Positions 1-8,775 of a DNA stretch of 64,000 nucleotides are shown here, one piece after another (position 1 is the first letter of the stretch; every line of letters begins with the position of its first letter). The notes below the pieces were generated by a model. That model was not told the origin of the DNA and did not search any database. It saw only the letters and a list, made by a program, of their open reading frames with translations. This stretch comes from Nodularia sp. LEGE 06071 (GTDB lineage Bacteria; Cyanobacteriota; Cyanobacteriia; Cyanobacteriales; Nostocaceae). The stretch is taken from positions 434,001 to 498,000 of the forward strand of contig NZ_JADEWH010000001.1 of NCBI RefSeq assembly GCF_015207755.1. The letters run 5' to 3'. A program made the translations under genes and the position numbers.

Positions 1-235
1 AGCCTTGTTGCCAATATTGCAAATCAGCCACCAACTCATATTCTTTGCCATTCCATCTAAAGCCGATGTCATAGCCGTTTTCCTGCTCAATCGTTACTTC
101 CGCAGGATGAGTTTGACCGCGATAGCCGCGAACTTCGCGTGGGCCTGGTTTCCAGTCTATGCCCAATTCAGTTAGAGCATCTTTTAAAGAGTCAAGGTTA
201 CGGATTTGAGTCTTAATTTGGCTAAAGTGTGACAT
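1..235 (-). CDS. DUF1257 / Ycf35-like protein, cut by window edge
   Basis: Reading leftward from the ATG at 235, the frame is open to the window edge and begins MSHFSQIKTQIRNLDSL. It continues with REVRGYRGQT and a tryptophan-rich part. This matches the DUF1257 family, called Ycf35 in algal plastids, a short protein conserved in cyanobacteria whose function is not established. About 78 residues are visible and the C-terminus lies outside the window. The DUF2997 gene starts just upstream on the same strand with a gap of about 40 bases, so the two are probably co-transcribed. The family call is from memory of the conserved N-terminus. Confidence 0.8.
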   Translation of the reverse strand, partial: MSHFSQIKTQIRNLDSLKDALTELGIDWKPGPREVRGYRGQTHPAEVTIEQENGYDIGFRWNGKEYELVADLQYWQQG

Positions 236-275
236 GGCAGTTGTGAATATAAGGACACGAAACTTTTAAGAAAAC

Positions 276-485
276 TTACCAATCGCTGTATGTGGCTTGG
301 GTGGTTGCTACAGCAGATTGCTGCACCTGTGCAGCAAAAAATTCTGAGGTTGGCTCATGACTAAGTACTTGTCCCAGTTCTGCTTCTATTGCTGCTGTAA
401 CCTCAGCGCAAGAATTGCCCACAATGCCAGTGACTGTTTCTTGTACCCGACCGTCTGGATAGATGATGAACTCTAATGTCTCCAT
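276..485 (-). CDS. DUF2997 small protein
   Basis: A 69-residue acidic protein starting METLEFIIYPDGRVQETVTG. This N-terminus is typical of DUF2997, a small family that commonly sits beside DUF1257/Ycf35 in cyanobacteria. I chose the ATG at 485; a TTG start four codons upstream (497) is possible but less likely. There are no cysteines for a cofactor apart from the single one in GNSCAEV, and no membrane segment. The biochemical role is unknown. The tight spacing to the DUF1257 gene supports a two-gene operon. Confidence 0.75.
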   Translation of the reverse strand: METLEFIIYPDGRVQETVTGIVGNSCAEVTAAIEAELGQVLSHEPTSEFFAAQVQQSAVATTQATYSDW

Positions 486-944
486 GCTTTTGGCCAACCG
501 TGATAGTACTTTGGAACTTTACTGCCTGAGCAGCAGGCTAAAAATATAGCCGTCGGAACATTGTTACTTAGATACAAATCTTGCCATTTGTTAACTAATG
601 TTCCATCTTTCAAAATATATATCTCAGAATCTTTACAAATTTTATTAATATTATAAGCACATACATCAGTTATTAGTTAGTTTCTCTTAACATACTAAAT
701 TAGTCAAGCTGACAATTTCTCTGCCAGAATTAGCGACAAAAGCCCTCAAAGCAAGCATTAGCAGTAGTTTAGCCAGTTCGCCGCTTCACAAAAATATACG
801 ATTTATTGAAAATATTTATCATTACCATTGAATCTCCACTATTCTTGCTAAGGATAGGTTCAATGAGGGTAGTTTCAGCCAGTCGGATTATTTCATCTGT
901 GCGCTACGGGATGCGATCGCGCTACTGATTTTTTGACAAAATAG
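486..944. other. Intergenic region, no gene seen
   Basis: About 460 AT-rich bases upstream of the DUF2997 gene and downstream of the PIN gene. It holds a small hairpin-prone stretch (CTGCCTGAGCAGCAGGC near 521-537). Near 901-937 a GC-rich repeat containing a HIP1 octamer is followed by a T run, which could end transcription on the plus strand. No coding sequence or RNA gene is recognisable. Confidence 0.5.
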
Positions 945-1556
945 CTAAATGGACTGCAACCACCCTAAAAAATCTTTTGTACTGGCGAAATATTTTCGTA
1001 TTCCTGCTGCGCCCAATATTTGCTTGATCTCTTTTGTCCCAAAGTCGTTAGAGTTTCCAGTCAACAGAACTTTCTGAGCATCTGAAGAGGTTTTAGCGTG
1101 ATTAAGAATAGAATGTAAAATTAAGTTATCTGTGGGATCAGGAATAAATTTTTGATTAAGACTGTCTATAAATATAGCTGGTTCTAGATTTATTAAATTT
1201 AAATTATTTGCAGCCCATGTTAACACTTCAAATAGGCGATTTTCAATATCATCAGTCATCGCTTCGTTATTAATTTTCGCAATTTGAAGAGAACGCAAAA
1301 TTTCAGCAGAATATTTTGACTTGATATTTCCTTTCAGTTCATTTCTTTCTTTTTCTAACTTTTCTGTAAAATCGTGTCGCCTTCTGCGTTCATCTGCTAA
1401 AACAGAAAGAGACTCCATATAACAAATTGCAGGAGTCACAATTGTAATATTTGATATTTCCTCCAACTCTTGAGGATAAATTAAAATCCGAGAATTTTGG
1501 TCTTGGTTTTTAGCAAAGCTAATAAAAAAATTAGTTTCAATATAAAGTGTAGTCAC
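945..1556 (-). CDS. PIN-domain protein (putative RNase)
   Basis: A 203-residue protein with a PIN-like layout. The N-terminal strand TLYIETNFFISFA corresponds to the usual acidic-T-N motif, with Glu in place of the more common Asp. A central acidic residue lies in YMESLSVL. C-terminal acidic positions lie in PDPTDNLILHSIL and LLTGNSNDFG. PIN domains are metal-dependent single-strand RNA nucleases and are often toxins. A charged helical insert (about residues 60-105, rich in R, K and E) makes it longer than simple VapC toxins. It follows the 148-residue gene by 18 bases, so they form an operon, but that partner is much larger than a usual VapB. Nuclease activity is inferred. Confidence 0.65.
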   Translation of the reverse strand: MTTLYIETNFFISFAKNQDQNSRILIYPQELEEISNITIVTPAICYMESLSVLADERRRRHDFTEKLEKERNELKGNIKSKYSAEILRSLQIAKINNEAMTDDIENRLFEVLTWAANNLNLINLEPAIFIDSLNQKFIPDPTDNLILHSILNHAKTSSDAQKVLLTGNSNDFGTKEIKQILGAAGIRKYFASTKDFLGWLQSI

Positions 1557-1574
1557 TAGATTTTATACCCAAAA

Positions 1575-2021
1575 TTATGCTGCATCTGCCAAATTTTGCA
1601 CAAAACCAATTTGTTTTAACTCTTGTAATTTAGGAGGATTATCTGTTTTCCAGTTGTACGCTAAATCTCTTAACCAACTCTCAACTAATGTTTCTAGATA
1701 AGATTCAGAAATTCTCTTAGTTGCAAATTCGGAATCGTATTCAGTCATCACTTCATGAGTTGGGAACGTGTAGACAGTTGCTAGATTTTTACCATCCCAT
1801 TGAAAAATATTAATGTCTTCAGGAGTAGCAGTCATCCCATAAGGAACTATGAGATGATTATGTTCTTTCTCAAATTTGAGAATTTCTTCTACTTTTCCTT
1901 TAATATCTTCCTCAATGTCTCTGGCTCTAATTTTCGATACTAAAAGCTTTTGTCCCTTTTTATCCCAAGCTGTAATATCAGATACTTCTGTTATTGGGCT
2001 ACTTAGCTTTTCAACGTCCAT
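1575..2021 (-). CDS. Hypothetical protein, partner of the PIN gene
   Basis: A 148-residue acidic protein, MDVEKLSSPITEVSDITAW at the N-terminus, that I do not recognise. It has no signal peptide or membrane segment. It is translated immediately upstream of the PIN-domain gene with an 18-base gap, so the two are almost certainly co-expressed. Toxin-antitoxin partners are arranged like this, with the antitoxin first, but no DNA-binding ribbon-helix-helix or AbrB motif is visible. The middle part (SKIRARDIEEDIKGKVEEIL) is helical and charged. The function is open; an antitoxin or a cofactor of the PIN protein is a guess from position. Confidence 0.55.
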   Translation of the reverse strand: MDVEKLSSPITEVSDITAWDKKGQKLLVSKIRARDIEEDIKGKVEEILKFEKEHNHLIVPYGMTATPEDINIFQWDGKNLATVYTFPTHEVMTEYDSEFATKRISESYLETLVESWLRDLAYNWKTDNPPKLQELKQIGFVQNLADAA

Positions 2022-2116
2022 TTTTTCGTCCTCGTGACATTGACTGTATCGACTATATATTAATTTTAGACGATAGGCGATCGCACTCTACTTTACATCC
2101 ACAATACAATCGCTCA

Positions 2117-2788
2117 TTATGTGTTTAAGAATTGCACAAGAAACTGACCAATTTCGTTCGGATGATAGATGTCTTCAAAAATAAGTTCAGCACGAATTAA
2201 TCCAACAGTATAAAGTGATTGACAAGTCGCATCGTCAAGGAAATTTGAGAATGGCTTACCACAGGAAGGCTCATATTCACTTAATTTTGAGTAATAGTTT
2301 TCTAGATTCTTTAGGTCACTAATAAAAGCTCGGTCTATTATATTAGCCAGCTTTGAAAAAGTTACATCATCTATAGCACCTTTCATGTATCCTGCAAATA
2401 TCTTTCCTAGTATTAAAGATTTTTCAAAATCTTCATGCCGATCTAGCAAAAGTACCAAAGATTCACCAACTTTTTGGGAAAAAATGGAATCTGATTCCAT
2501 TTTATTTTGAAATTTTTCCCTTTCCTGTTCAGGAACTCTACTTGTTCCATAGAGGAAATTTGCAACCTTTTTCAAGAACAGACGATCACGCACATTTATC
2601 ACTGCACCATAACTTTTTACAAACCATCCAAAAATTGGTATTTCCTTTAGAAATCCTTCTTTTTCATCGAAGACAGCATCTAAAGCAATATCACCAAATT
2701 CAGTCGTCATCTCACTCAATTTAGGTGTCCATAAAGACTCAACCAGAGATTTTCCAATATTTTTAGTAGTCTGTTTTTGAGGTTCCAT
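2117..2788 (-). CDS. Hypothetical protein, conserved-looking
   Basis: A 223-residue protein with no signal peptide. The segment KEIPIFGWFVKSYGAVINVRDRLFLKKV, about residues 48-75, looks like a recurring motif in an uncharacterised bacterial family. The rest is helical and charged (EREKFQNKME, KLANIIDRAF). A short hydrophobic patch in the motif might touch membrane but is not a full transmembrane helix. It stands alone, with gaps of about 95 and 146 bases to neighbours on the same strand. It lies in an accessory segment with PIN, HEPN-like and XisH/XisI genes, so a defence or mobile-element role is conceivable but not shown. Confidence 0.5.
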   Translation of the reverse strand: MEPQKQTTKNIGKSLVESLWTPKLSEMTTEFGDIALDAVFDEKEGFLKEIPIFGWFVKSYGAVINVRDRLFLKKVANFLYGTSRVPEQEREKFQNKMESDSIFSQKVGESLVLLLDRHEDFEKSLILGKIFAGYMKGAIDDVTFSKLANIIDRAFISDLKNLENYYSKLSEYEPSCGKPFSNFLDDATCQSLYTVGLIRAELIFEDIYHPNEIGQFLVQFLNT

Positions 2789-2934
2789 AATAAATGCGCT
2801 TAGGTATGAAAATTTATGTAAAATATCACAATTCGTGAATTTTATATCATTGGTTTGGTATTGTTAGGAAATGAGACAATATTGCAGCATATAAATATGT
2901 AATTAGAAATATATTTTTCTATGCTAACCATTTA

Positions 2935-3573
2935 TCATGTAGTCAGATTTTTTTTAATAAGAAAACTTACAACTTTTTCTTCTAAATTTTTCGGTAAATA
3001 CATTCTTATTAAATCATCTCCAAATCCATCTCCAATTGCTGTTTGGATACTTAGATAAAAAGAATAGTTATTATCTACTGTGTTTTGTATATTATGAATT
3101 AAATCTATTACCAAATCAAAAGGTTCTTGGGTATTAATATAAAATGAATCTCCTATATTCATGAACTCATACTTGGGAATTTTCTTTCCAAAGCTATAGT
3201 TAGCATATTCCCTCATTTCTTGTAGACTTTGAAAAGTGTCCAGGTAACTATTTGGTAGTAATTTCCTCTGCATTAATCTTTCCTTAATATATTTTTTTAG
3301 CGTCTGATGCTTGATTTTTGTTAATTCATGTGTCTGAGTTTGATAATCAATAAATAAAGCTGCAATAGACAAGTGAAAAACTGAATAATAAAATCCAATG
3401 GGTGGTAATAATATTGTATTAGTACTTTCCCATATTGCTTGGGAATTTTCTCTAAAACATATTGCTGCTAAAAGATGATGAGCAGACTTATGAAGACGAC
3501 TAGACCAGATGTCTTCTTGTTCTGGTATCAAAACTTGTTTTAGGTCTATTAAATAATTAGATACTAAACTCAT
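2935..3573 (-). CDS. Hypothetical helical protein, possibly HEPN-like
   Basis: A 212-residue, AT-rich gene. The protein is mostly helical. The order of features, SAHHLLAAICF, then GFYYSVFHLSIAALFI, then KIKHQTLKKYI, then LQEMREYANYSFG, resembles the core of HEPN-type proteins, which have an aromatic FYYSxFH helix and a late R-x-x-A-x-Y motif. HEPN domains are often RNases or partners of nucleotidyltransferases. No partner nucleotidyltransferase is adjacent. The resemblance is by eye only and an unrelated helical protein is a real alternative. Confidence 0.45.
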   Translation of the reverse strand: MSLVSNYLIDLKQVLIPEQEDIWSSRLHKSAHHLLAAICFRENSQAIWESTNTILLPPIGFYYSVFHLSIAALFIDYQTQTHELTKIKHQTLKKYIKERLMQRKLLPNSYLDTFQSLQEMREYANYSFGKKIPKYEFMNIGDSFYINTQEPFDLVIDLIHNIQNTVDNNYSFYLSIQTAIGDGFGDDLIRMYLPKNLEEKVVSFLIKKNLTT

Positions 3574-3681
3574 GTTTGCCTTTTATGCTACTCTAAACGA
3601 CTTCCCTTAAACCAAATTCTAAATATAGAAGTAACTTACCTTAAATAAAGTTAAACTAATAATAAGTTTTTCATCTTACTA

Positions 3682-4020
3682 TTAAGAAACAGCAAATTCT
3701 GTATATTTGCGAATCTCAGGAGATTTAAAACCTAAAATAATATGTGCTTTTGGTATTCCCGCCGCAACTAAATCATTAGCAACTCCGTCTTCTGTGCCAT
3801 CATGTTGAATCCAAACTTTATGATCAATTAAATCAATATGTAATAAAGTTCCATAGATACGATAACCATTTTTCCAGCCTGACTCAACTAATAAATAACG
3901 ATCATTTTTTTCATCTAACACCAGTTCAACTTGAACTTCTTCATCATTACCGAGAAAATCAGCGTAGTCTTCGAGAATCTTTTTAATAATCTGACGATAT
4001 TTATTGGTTAAGGAATCCAT
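3682..4020 (-). CDS. xisI: XisI-family protein
   Basis: A 112-residue protein of the XisI family: MDSLTNKYRQIIKKILEDYA at the start, ELVLDEKNDRYLLVESGWKNGYRIYG in the middle, and the typical WIQHDGTEDGVANDLVAAGIPK followed by HIILGFKSPEIRKYTEFAV. In Anabaena PCC 7120, XisH and XisI control excision of the fdxN element together with the recombinase XisF. Many paralogous pairs exist in cyanobacteria away from that element. The gene overlaps the 3' end of xisH by 13 bases, so the pair is translationally coupled. No recombinase or nif gene is in this window, so an excision role at this site is not supported. Confidence 0.88.
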   Translation of the reverse strand: MDSLTNKYRQIIKKILEDYADFLGNDEEVQVELVLDEKNDRYLLVESGWKNGYRIYGTLLHIDLIDHKVWIQHDGTEDGVANDLVAAGIPKAHIILGFKSPEIRKYTEFAVS

Positions 4021-4427
4021 CTCACAATTACCTCCTGTTCAGCATCGAAGCTAAATAAACGAATAACACCATCTTCAATTAAAGTTTGACCAGCTTCTTC
4101 TTCAAAAACTGTTTTACAAGTGCTTTCACTCACAGCTAAAAATAATTTATATTCAGGATAATAACGCGCCAATAAATGCTCATATAAAACAAATTGACCA
4201 ACAGCATCTTCTAGGTCTTTCATATCCGAGGGACGAGTAAAACTTTTCACTTCAATAGCTATTTTTTCCGTTTCTCGCTCTGCTGCTAGTAATCTTTCTG
4301 CACCTAAATCAACAAATAGATTTTTACCTCTCGCTAAACGAATTCGTAAAGGGTCATAGACAATTTTCCAGCCATCTTTGATGAGTGCATTTTTTACGGT
4401 GCTGTGATAAATGTCTCTAGCTGGCAT
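4008..4427 (-). CDS. xisH: XisH-family protein (endonuclease-like fold)
   Basis: A 139-residue XisH-family protein beginning MPARDIYHSTVKNALIKDGW. The core shows a restriction-endonuclease-like signature: FVDLGAERLLAAE, then KIAIEVKSF (the E-x-K pair), then DAVGQFVLYEHLL. XisH is needed for fdxN element excision in Anabaena PCC 7120, and the family is widespread as XisH/XisI pairs with unclear wider function. The downstream xisI start lies inside this gene. The presence of E-x-K suggests possible nuclease activity, which is inference. Confidence 0.88.
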   Translation of the reverse strand: MPARDIYHSTVKNALIKDGWKIVYDPLRIRLARGKNLFVDLGAERLLAAERETEKIAIEVKSFTRPSDMKDLEDAVGQFVLYEHLLARYYPEYKLFLAVSESTCKTVFEEEAGQTLIEDGVIRLFSFDAEQEVIVRWIP

Positions 4428-4649
4428 AATTAAAAATCAGGTTTCCAAACCTGAGCAACTTATTCATATTTAGTATTTTCTGTCAAGTCGTAAGTTCCAT
4501 AACAATTGTAATCTAAACATTGCCGTCTTTGTAGTCAAGTTCAAATCAGCAAAATATTCTGGTAAAAAAATGATGAGTCAGCTAACGAACCAAGGATAAT
4601 GGAGCATAATTAACCTTTATAGCTGTTAACACAACGCCACAAATTAAAT

Positions 4650-5654
4650 ATGAATACACAACCAACAAATCAACCTATCCGCGTCGGAGTCCTGGGTTTC
4701 GGTGGACTGGGACAAGCAGCCGCTAAACTCCTCTCCAGCAAACGGGAAATGATCTTAGTCGCAGCCGCAGACCAAAAAGGCTACGCTTACTCTACTGAAG
4801 GTTTAAATACTCAAGAATGCATTAAAACCTACCAAAGTCAAGGTTCCGTCGGTTATTTAGAACCAGTTGGCAGATTAAGCAATAACAGCATTCAAGATTT
4901 AATCGCTACCACTCAGCCTGTCGATGGGTATTTCCTCGCCTTACCCAACCTCCCCAATGACTTTATCCCCTCCGTCGCCCAAGAATTTATCAAATCCGGT
5001 TGGCGGGGTGTGCTAGTGGATGCAATTAAGCGCACCAGTGCAGTAGAACAACTTTTGTCGATGAAAGACGAACTGCAAGCCGCCGGAATTACCTATATGT
5101 CTGGATGTGGTGCGACACCCGGACTATTAACAGCCGCCGCCGCTTTAGCCGCCCAAAGCTACGCCGAAATTCACAAGGTAGAAATTACCTTTGGTGTCGG
5201 TATTGCCAATTGGGAAGCTTACCGCGCCACTGTTCGCGAAGATATTGGACATATGCCTGGTTATAGTGTAGAAACTGCTAGGGCAATGACTGATGCTGAA
5301 GTTGAAGCCTTACTGGATAAAACCAATGGCGTGCTGACTTTAGAGAATATGGAACACGCTGATGATGTGATGCTAGAGTTTGCCGGTATTTGTGCGCGCG
5401 ATCGCGTTACAGTTGGTGGAGTAGTCGATACCCGCAATTCCAAAAAACCCCTCAGCACCAACGTTAAAGTCACAGGACGCACCTTTGAAGGTAAAATTTC
5501 CACCCATACCTTTACATTAGGAGATGAAACAAGTATGGCAGCCAATGTTTGCGGCCCCGCCTTTGGCTATCTCAAAGCTGGTAGACAATTACACCAGCGC
5601 GGTATATATGGCATCTTCACTGCTGCTGAAATTATGCCCCAATTTGTGAAATAA
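4650..5654 (+). CDS. Saccharopine dehydrogenase-like oxidoreductase
   Basis: A 334-residue protein with an N-terminal Rossmann fold, [17 protein letters not shown] at about residues 12-28, for NAD(P) binding. It then has a conserved cyanobacterial body including [19 protein letters not shown] (about 150-170) and [16 protein letters not shown] near the end. This family is usually annotated as saccharopine dehydrogenase-like; the true substrate is not known to me. It is a stand-alone gene on the plus strand, with a leftward gene ending 4 bases after its stop. Codon use is ordinary and the length is as expected. Confidence 0.75.
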   Translation: MNTQPTNQPIRVGVLGFGGLGQAAAKLLSSKREMILVAAADQKGYAYSTEGLNTQECIKTYQSQGSVGYLEPVGRLSNNSIQDLIATTQPVDGYFLALPNLPNDFIPSVAQEFIKSGWRGVLVDAIKRTSAVEQLLSMKDELQAAGITYMSGCGATPGLLTAAAALAAQSYAEIHKVEITFGVGIANWEAYRATVREDIGHMPGYSVETARAMTDAEVEALLDKTNGVLTLENMEHADDVMLEFAGICARDRVTVGGVVDTRNSKKPLSTNVKVTGRTFEGKISTHTFTLGDETSMAANVCGPAFGYLKAGRQLHQRGIYGIFTAAEIMPQFVK

Positions 5655-5658
5655 AAAA

Positions 5659-6210
5659 CTAGGGGCTAGTCTCTAGCCCCTGCTGAATCTCCTCTTCTAG
5701 TAAAAAAGAGGGTGTTTGCATAATAAATGGCAGTTCTGCCCCCACAAGACCCCTCTGAATGCGTTCTGAGGTTTCACTAAAAACCACAAATAGGGGATAT
5801 ACAGTATTTGCGCCATCACTCAAAATATGACTGTGACGCAAAGGCATTAGCCACTCATAGTCTTTATCCAGCAGCACTTGGGTTTTTCGCCAACGCCCCA
5901 ATAAATCAGAAAAGTCTTCCTGGGGACGATGAATAAAAAGTACAATTTCGACTCCAGTTTTAATCTTCCACTCTGGGTCACACATAATAATTCCGATGTC
6001 ACAGGGTAAGCACGTTATCTGTGTATCGGTTGTGGCAGGGCTACGGAAGCGTACAATCGGTAAAGGGATAGTAATAATACTGTCATTTGGACGACGCAGA
6101 CTGGGAATCATTTCTAAGTATGGTCGGTGTTGCTTGAGTAAGGCGATCGCAGCTAAATTATTGCTATACTCTGCTAAGCTGGCTTCATAGTGAGATTTTT
6201 TGACAGCCAT
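5659..6210 (-). CDS. Conserved-looking cyanobacterial hypothetical protein
   Basis: A 183-residue protein I cannot name. It starts MAVKKSHYEASLAEYSNNLA and contains strand-rich stretches (SIITIPLPIVRFRS, QITCLPCDIGIIMCDPEWKI, GVEIVLFIHRP). The C-terminus is acidic. No signal peptide or membrane helix is seen. It converges with the oxidoreductase gene, leaving only 4 bases between stops. It lies just downstream of pilC on the same strand, 126 bases away, and could be carried on the pil transcript, but nothing in the protein links it to pili. Confidence 0.6.
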   Translation of the reverse strand: MAVKKSHYEASLAEYSNNLAAIALLKQHRPYLEMIPSLRRPNDSIITIPLPIVRFRSPATTDTQITCLPCDIGIIMCDPEWKIKTGVEIVLFIHRPQEDFSDLLGRWRKTQVLLDKDYEWLMPLRHSHILSDGANTVYPLFVVFSETSERIQRGLVGAELPFIMQTPSFLLEEEIQQGLETSP

Positions 6211-6336
6211 AATTCATTTACTAATTCGTAATTAAAAACATTATTCAATTTGGGATTTTCAGCCATATCCAAAATCATATAGAGTTAGGAATAAAAACTT
6301 TTAACTCCTAACTCATAAATCATCAATTTTAATCAC

Positions 6337-7557
6337 TTACCCCAATGTTTCAAACACTTTAAACATCGGCAAATACATCGCTAGCAAAATTGTCCCCACC
6401 ATACCCCCTAAAACCACAATCATTACGGGTTCTAAAATACTGGTTAGTGATTTAACTGCTTGTTCTACTTCATCTTCATAAAAATCTGCGACTTTCATCA
6501 ACATCGCATCTAATTCACCAGTTTCTTCACCAATACTAATCATCTGAATTGCCATAATCGGAAACACTTCATCTTGTTGCAAAGCCAGGCTAATCATTCC
6601 TCCTTGTTGAATCTCTACACGGGCTGCATCGATAGCGTTAGCAATTACTTGGTTTCCTGATGTATCCCGGACAATTTCCAAGCAAGTAAGAATTGGCACA
6701 CCTGAACGAGTTAGAGCGCCGAAAGTACGACTAAAGCGTGCAACTGATGATTTTTGGATCAAGTCACCAAACAAAGGCAGTTTTAGAGAAAGGCGGTCAA
6801 TAGTTATGCGCCCGATTGGTGTTTTGTAGTATTGCTGAAAAGCAATACGGAATACGATCAAAGCACCAATAATAGCTAAAGACCACCAACTTCTCAAGAC
6901 TTCACTACACCACATCAGAAATTGGGTAAGGGCTGGTAATTCTACCCCTATATCTTCAAAAATATTCGCAAAGATAGGAATCAGAAAAACAGTCATAGCA
7001 ACAAAGATAGTTGTTGCTAAAATACCAACAACAACTGGATAAGACAACGCTGATTTAATTTGGTTTTGTAATCGAGCAACATCCTCTAACAACTTAGCCA
7101 AACGATTCAGTACATCATCCAAAACACCGCCAATTTCACCGGCTTTAACCATGCTGACATACAAACCATCGAAGCAGGCAGGATGTTTCTGCATTGACTC
7201 GGAAAGGTTCATCCCAGTTTGCACATCATTACCTATTTCAATCAGTGCTTGCTTTAATTTAGGATTGCTACACTGTTCAGATAGCACCCCTAAACTTCTG
7301 ACAATTGCTACACCTGCATTCATCAAAACAGCAAATTGACGCGAAAAGACGGCTTTATCTTTAACGCTCACTTTAACCATTGACATCTGAATTTTTTGCA
7401 AATCAAAGCTGGGAAGACTCTGAGATTGCTTTAAGTCTTGGATAACAAAACCTTGCTGTCTAAGATTAGTACGGGCTTCCGACAAGGATTCGGCAACAAC
7501 TTTTTCCTTTCGGGATTTTCCTTGAGAATCCCGAATACGGGCAACATATGTTGGCAT
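6337..7557 (-). CDS. pilC: Type IV pilus inner-membrane platform protein PilC
   Basis: A 406-residue GspF/PilC family protein. Two T2SSF domains (about residues 70-195 and 275-397) carry the paired signatures FSRQFAVLMNAGVAIVRSL and FSRTFGALTRSGVPILTCLEI. Membrane helices lie at about 172-195, 215-240 and 375-400. PilC anchors the assembly and retraction ATPases PilB and PilT at the inner membrane during pilus extension and retraction. In cyanobacteria this serves phototactic motility, hormogonium gliding and DNA uptake. It is the last gene of pilB-pilT-pilC, 34 bases after pilT. The length matches the family. Confidence 0.95.
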   Translation of the reverse strand: MPTYVARIRDSQGKSRKEKVVAESLSEARTNLRQQGFVIQDLKQSQSLPSFDLQKIQMSMVKVSVKDKAVFSRQFAVLMNAGVAIVRSLGVLSEQCSNPKLKQALIEIGNDVQTGMNLSESMQKHPACFDGLYVSMVKAGEIGGVLDDVLNRLAKLLEDVARLQNQIKSALSYPVVVGILATTIFVAMTVFLIPIFANIFEDIGVELPALTQFLMWCSEVLRSWWSLAIIGALIVFRIAFQQYYKTPIGRITIDRLSLKLPLFGDLIQKSSVARFSRTFGALTRSGVPILTCLEIVRDTSGNQVIANAIDAARVEIQQGGMISLALQQDEVFPIMAIQMISIGEETGELDAMLMKVADFYEDEVEQAVKSLTSILEPVMIVVLGGMVGTILLAMYLPMFKVFETLG

Positions 7558-7591
7558 GGATTAATTAATTCCAAATTAGATCAGTAAAAAT

Positions 7592-8716
7592 TTAATGCGC
7601 TCTCGTAGCGCCAGCACCAGGTCTTGTACCAGATGGTGGTGCAGAAGTACCGATGAGACGTTGAACTTCATCAGGCTTGGAAGTTTTAGACATTGCGGCT
7701 TCAAAAGAAATAGTTCCAGCTTTGTACAAATCAGCTAAAACCTTTTCCAAAGTTTGCATCCCCAATTTGCCCCCAGTTTGGATAGTGGAGTAAATTTGTG
7801 ATGTTTTTCCTTCTCGAATCAAGTTAGAAATAGCAGGAGTAACAATGAGAATTTCTTGAGCCATTACCCGGCCAAATTCACCAGGTTTAGGATTTTTCTT
7901 AGTTACCAATGTTTGGCTAAATATGGCTACTAAAGAGTTAGATAACTGCACCCGCACTTGAGTTTGTTTCTCATGGGGAAACACGTCAATAATCCGGTCA
8001 ACAGTTTGAGCTGCAGAACTGGTGTGTAAAGTCCCAAATACCAAGTGTCCTGTTTCCGCCGCCGAAATAGCCAAAGAAATCGTTTCTAAATCACGCATTT
8101 CTCCAACCAGAATAATATCTGGATCTTCCCGTAAAGCAGCTCTTAAAGCATTAGAAAAACTCTTGGTATCTTCATTGAGTTGTCTTTGGTGGACTAGGCT
8201 TTTAATTGGTTCATAAATAAATTCAATCGGATCTTCCACCGTGAGAATATGCTCTGCTTTGGTGCGGTTAATTAAGTCAATCATTGCCGCTAGAGTGGTT
8301 GTTTTCCCGGAACCTGTGGGACCTGTTACCAGAATTAATCCTCTGGGCTTATCTGACATTTCCCGCACTATATCTGGCAGACCTAACTTTTCAAAGTTAG
8401 GAATTTTGGAACTCAGCGCCCGTAAACAAGCAGCATAAGAACCACGTTCTTTATAGACATTCACCCGGAAACGAGCTAAACCTTTCACACCATAGGAACA
8501 ATCCAACTCCCATGTTTGTTCTAAGGTTTTACGCTGGGTGTTATTTAGCATACTAAAAATTAGCCTTTGGCACTGGTCGGCACTCAATACTTCGTTACCG
8601 ATAGGGGTCAGTTTGCCACTGATGCGAAAGTAGGGAGGCAAACCAGCGGATAAATGCATATCCGAGCCACCCATTTCAATCATCTGTTCCATCAAGTCTT
8701 CAATCATCATTTCCAT
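7592..8716 (-). CDS. pilT: Twitching motility ATPase PilT
   Basis: A 374-residue retraction ATPase. Walker A GPTGSGKT is at residues 132-139, the Walker B region is DPDIILVGEMRD, and the His box is ETGHLVFGTLHT. A PilT-type C-terminal motif AISNLIREGK distinguishes it from PilB. The N-terminus (SDMHLSAGLPPYFRISGKL) is the PAS-like domain. It powers pilus depolymerisation at the inner membrane. The C-terminus ends in a short Pro/Gly/Ala-rich tail. It lies between pilB and pilC with gaps of 59 and 34 bases. Confidence 0.96.
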   Translation of the reverse strand: MEMMIEDLMEQMIEMGGSDMHLSAGLPPYFRISGKLTPIGNEVLSADQCQRLIFSMLNNTQRKTLEQTWELDCSYGVKGLARFRVNVYKERGSYAACLRALSSKIPNFEKLGLPDIVREMSDKPRGLILVTGPTGSGKTTTLAAMIDLINRTKAEHILTVEDPIEFIYEPIKSLVHQRQLNEDTKSFSNALRAALREDPDIILVGEMRDLETISLAISAAETGHLVFGTLHTSSAAQTVDRIIDVFPHEKQTQVRVQLSNSLVAIFSQTLVTKKNPKPGEFGRVMAQEILIVTPAISNLIREGKTSQIYSTIQTGGKLGMQTLEKVLADLYKAGTISFEAAMSKTSKPDEVQRLIGTSAPPSGTRPGAGATRAH

Positions 8717-8775
8717 AGTTCTTTGACCTCAATTTTTAATCCAAAATCCCAAATTCAAAGTCCAAAATTGTCTAA

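Noticed and set aside
3682-4427. Evidence for an excisable nif-type element
   Set aside because: XisH/XisI are present but no recombinase, no attachment direct repeat and no nif gene was seen.
5261-5545. 94-codon minus-strand ORF inside the oxidoreductase gene
   Set aside because: Fully antisense to a well-supported gene, with composition typical of a shadow frame.
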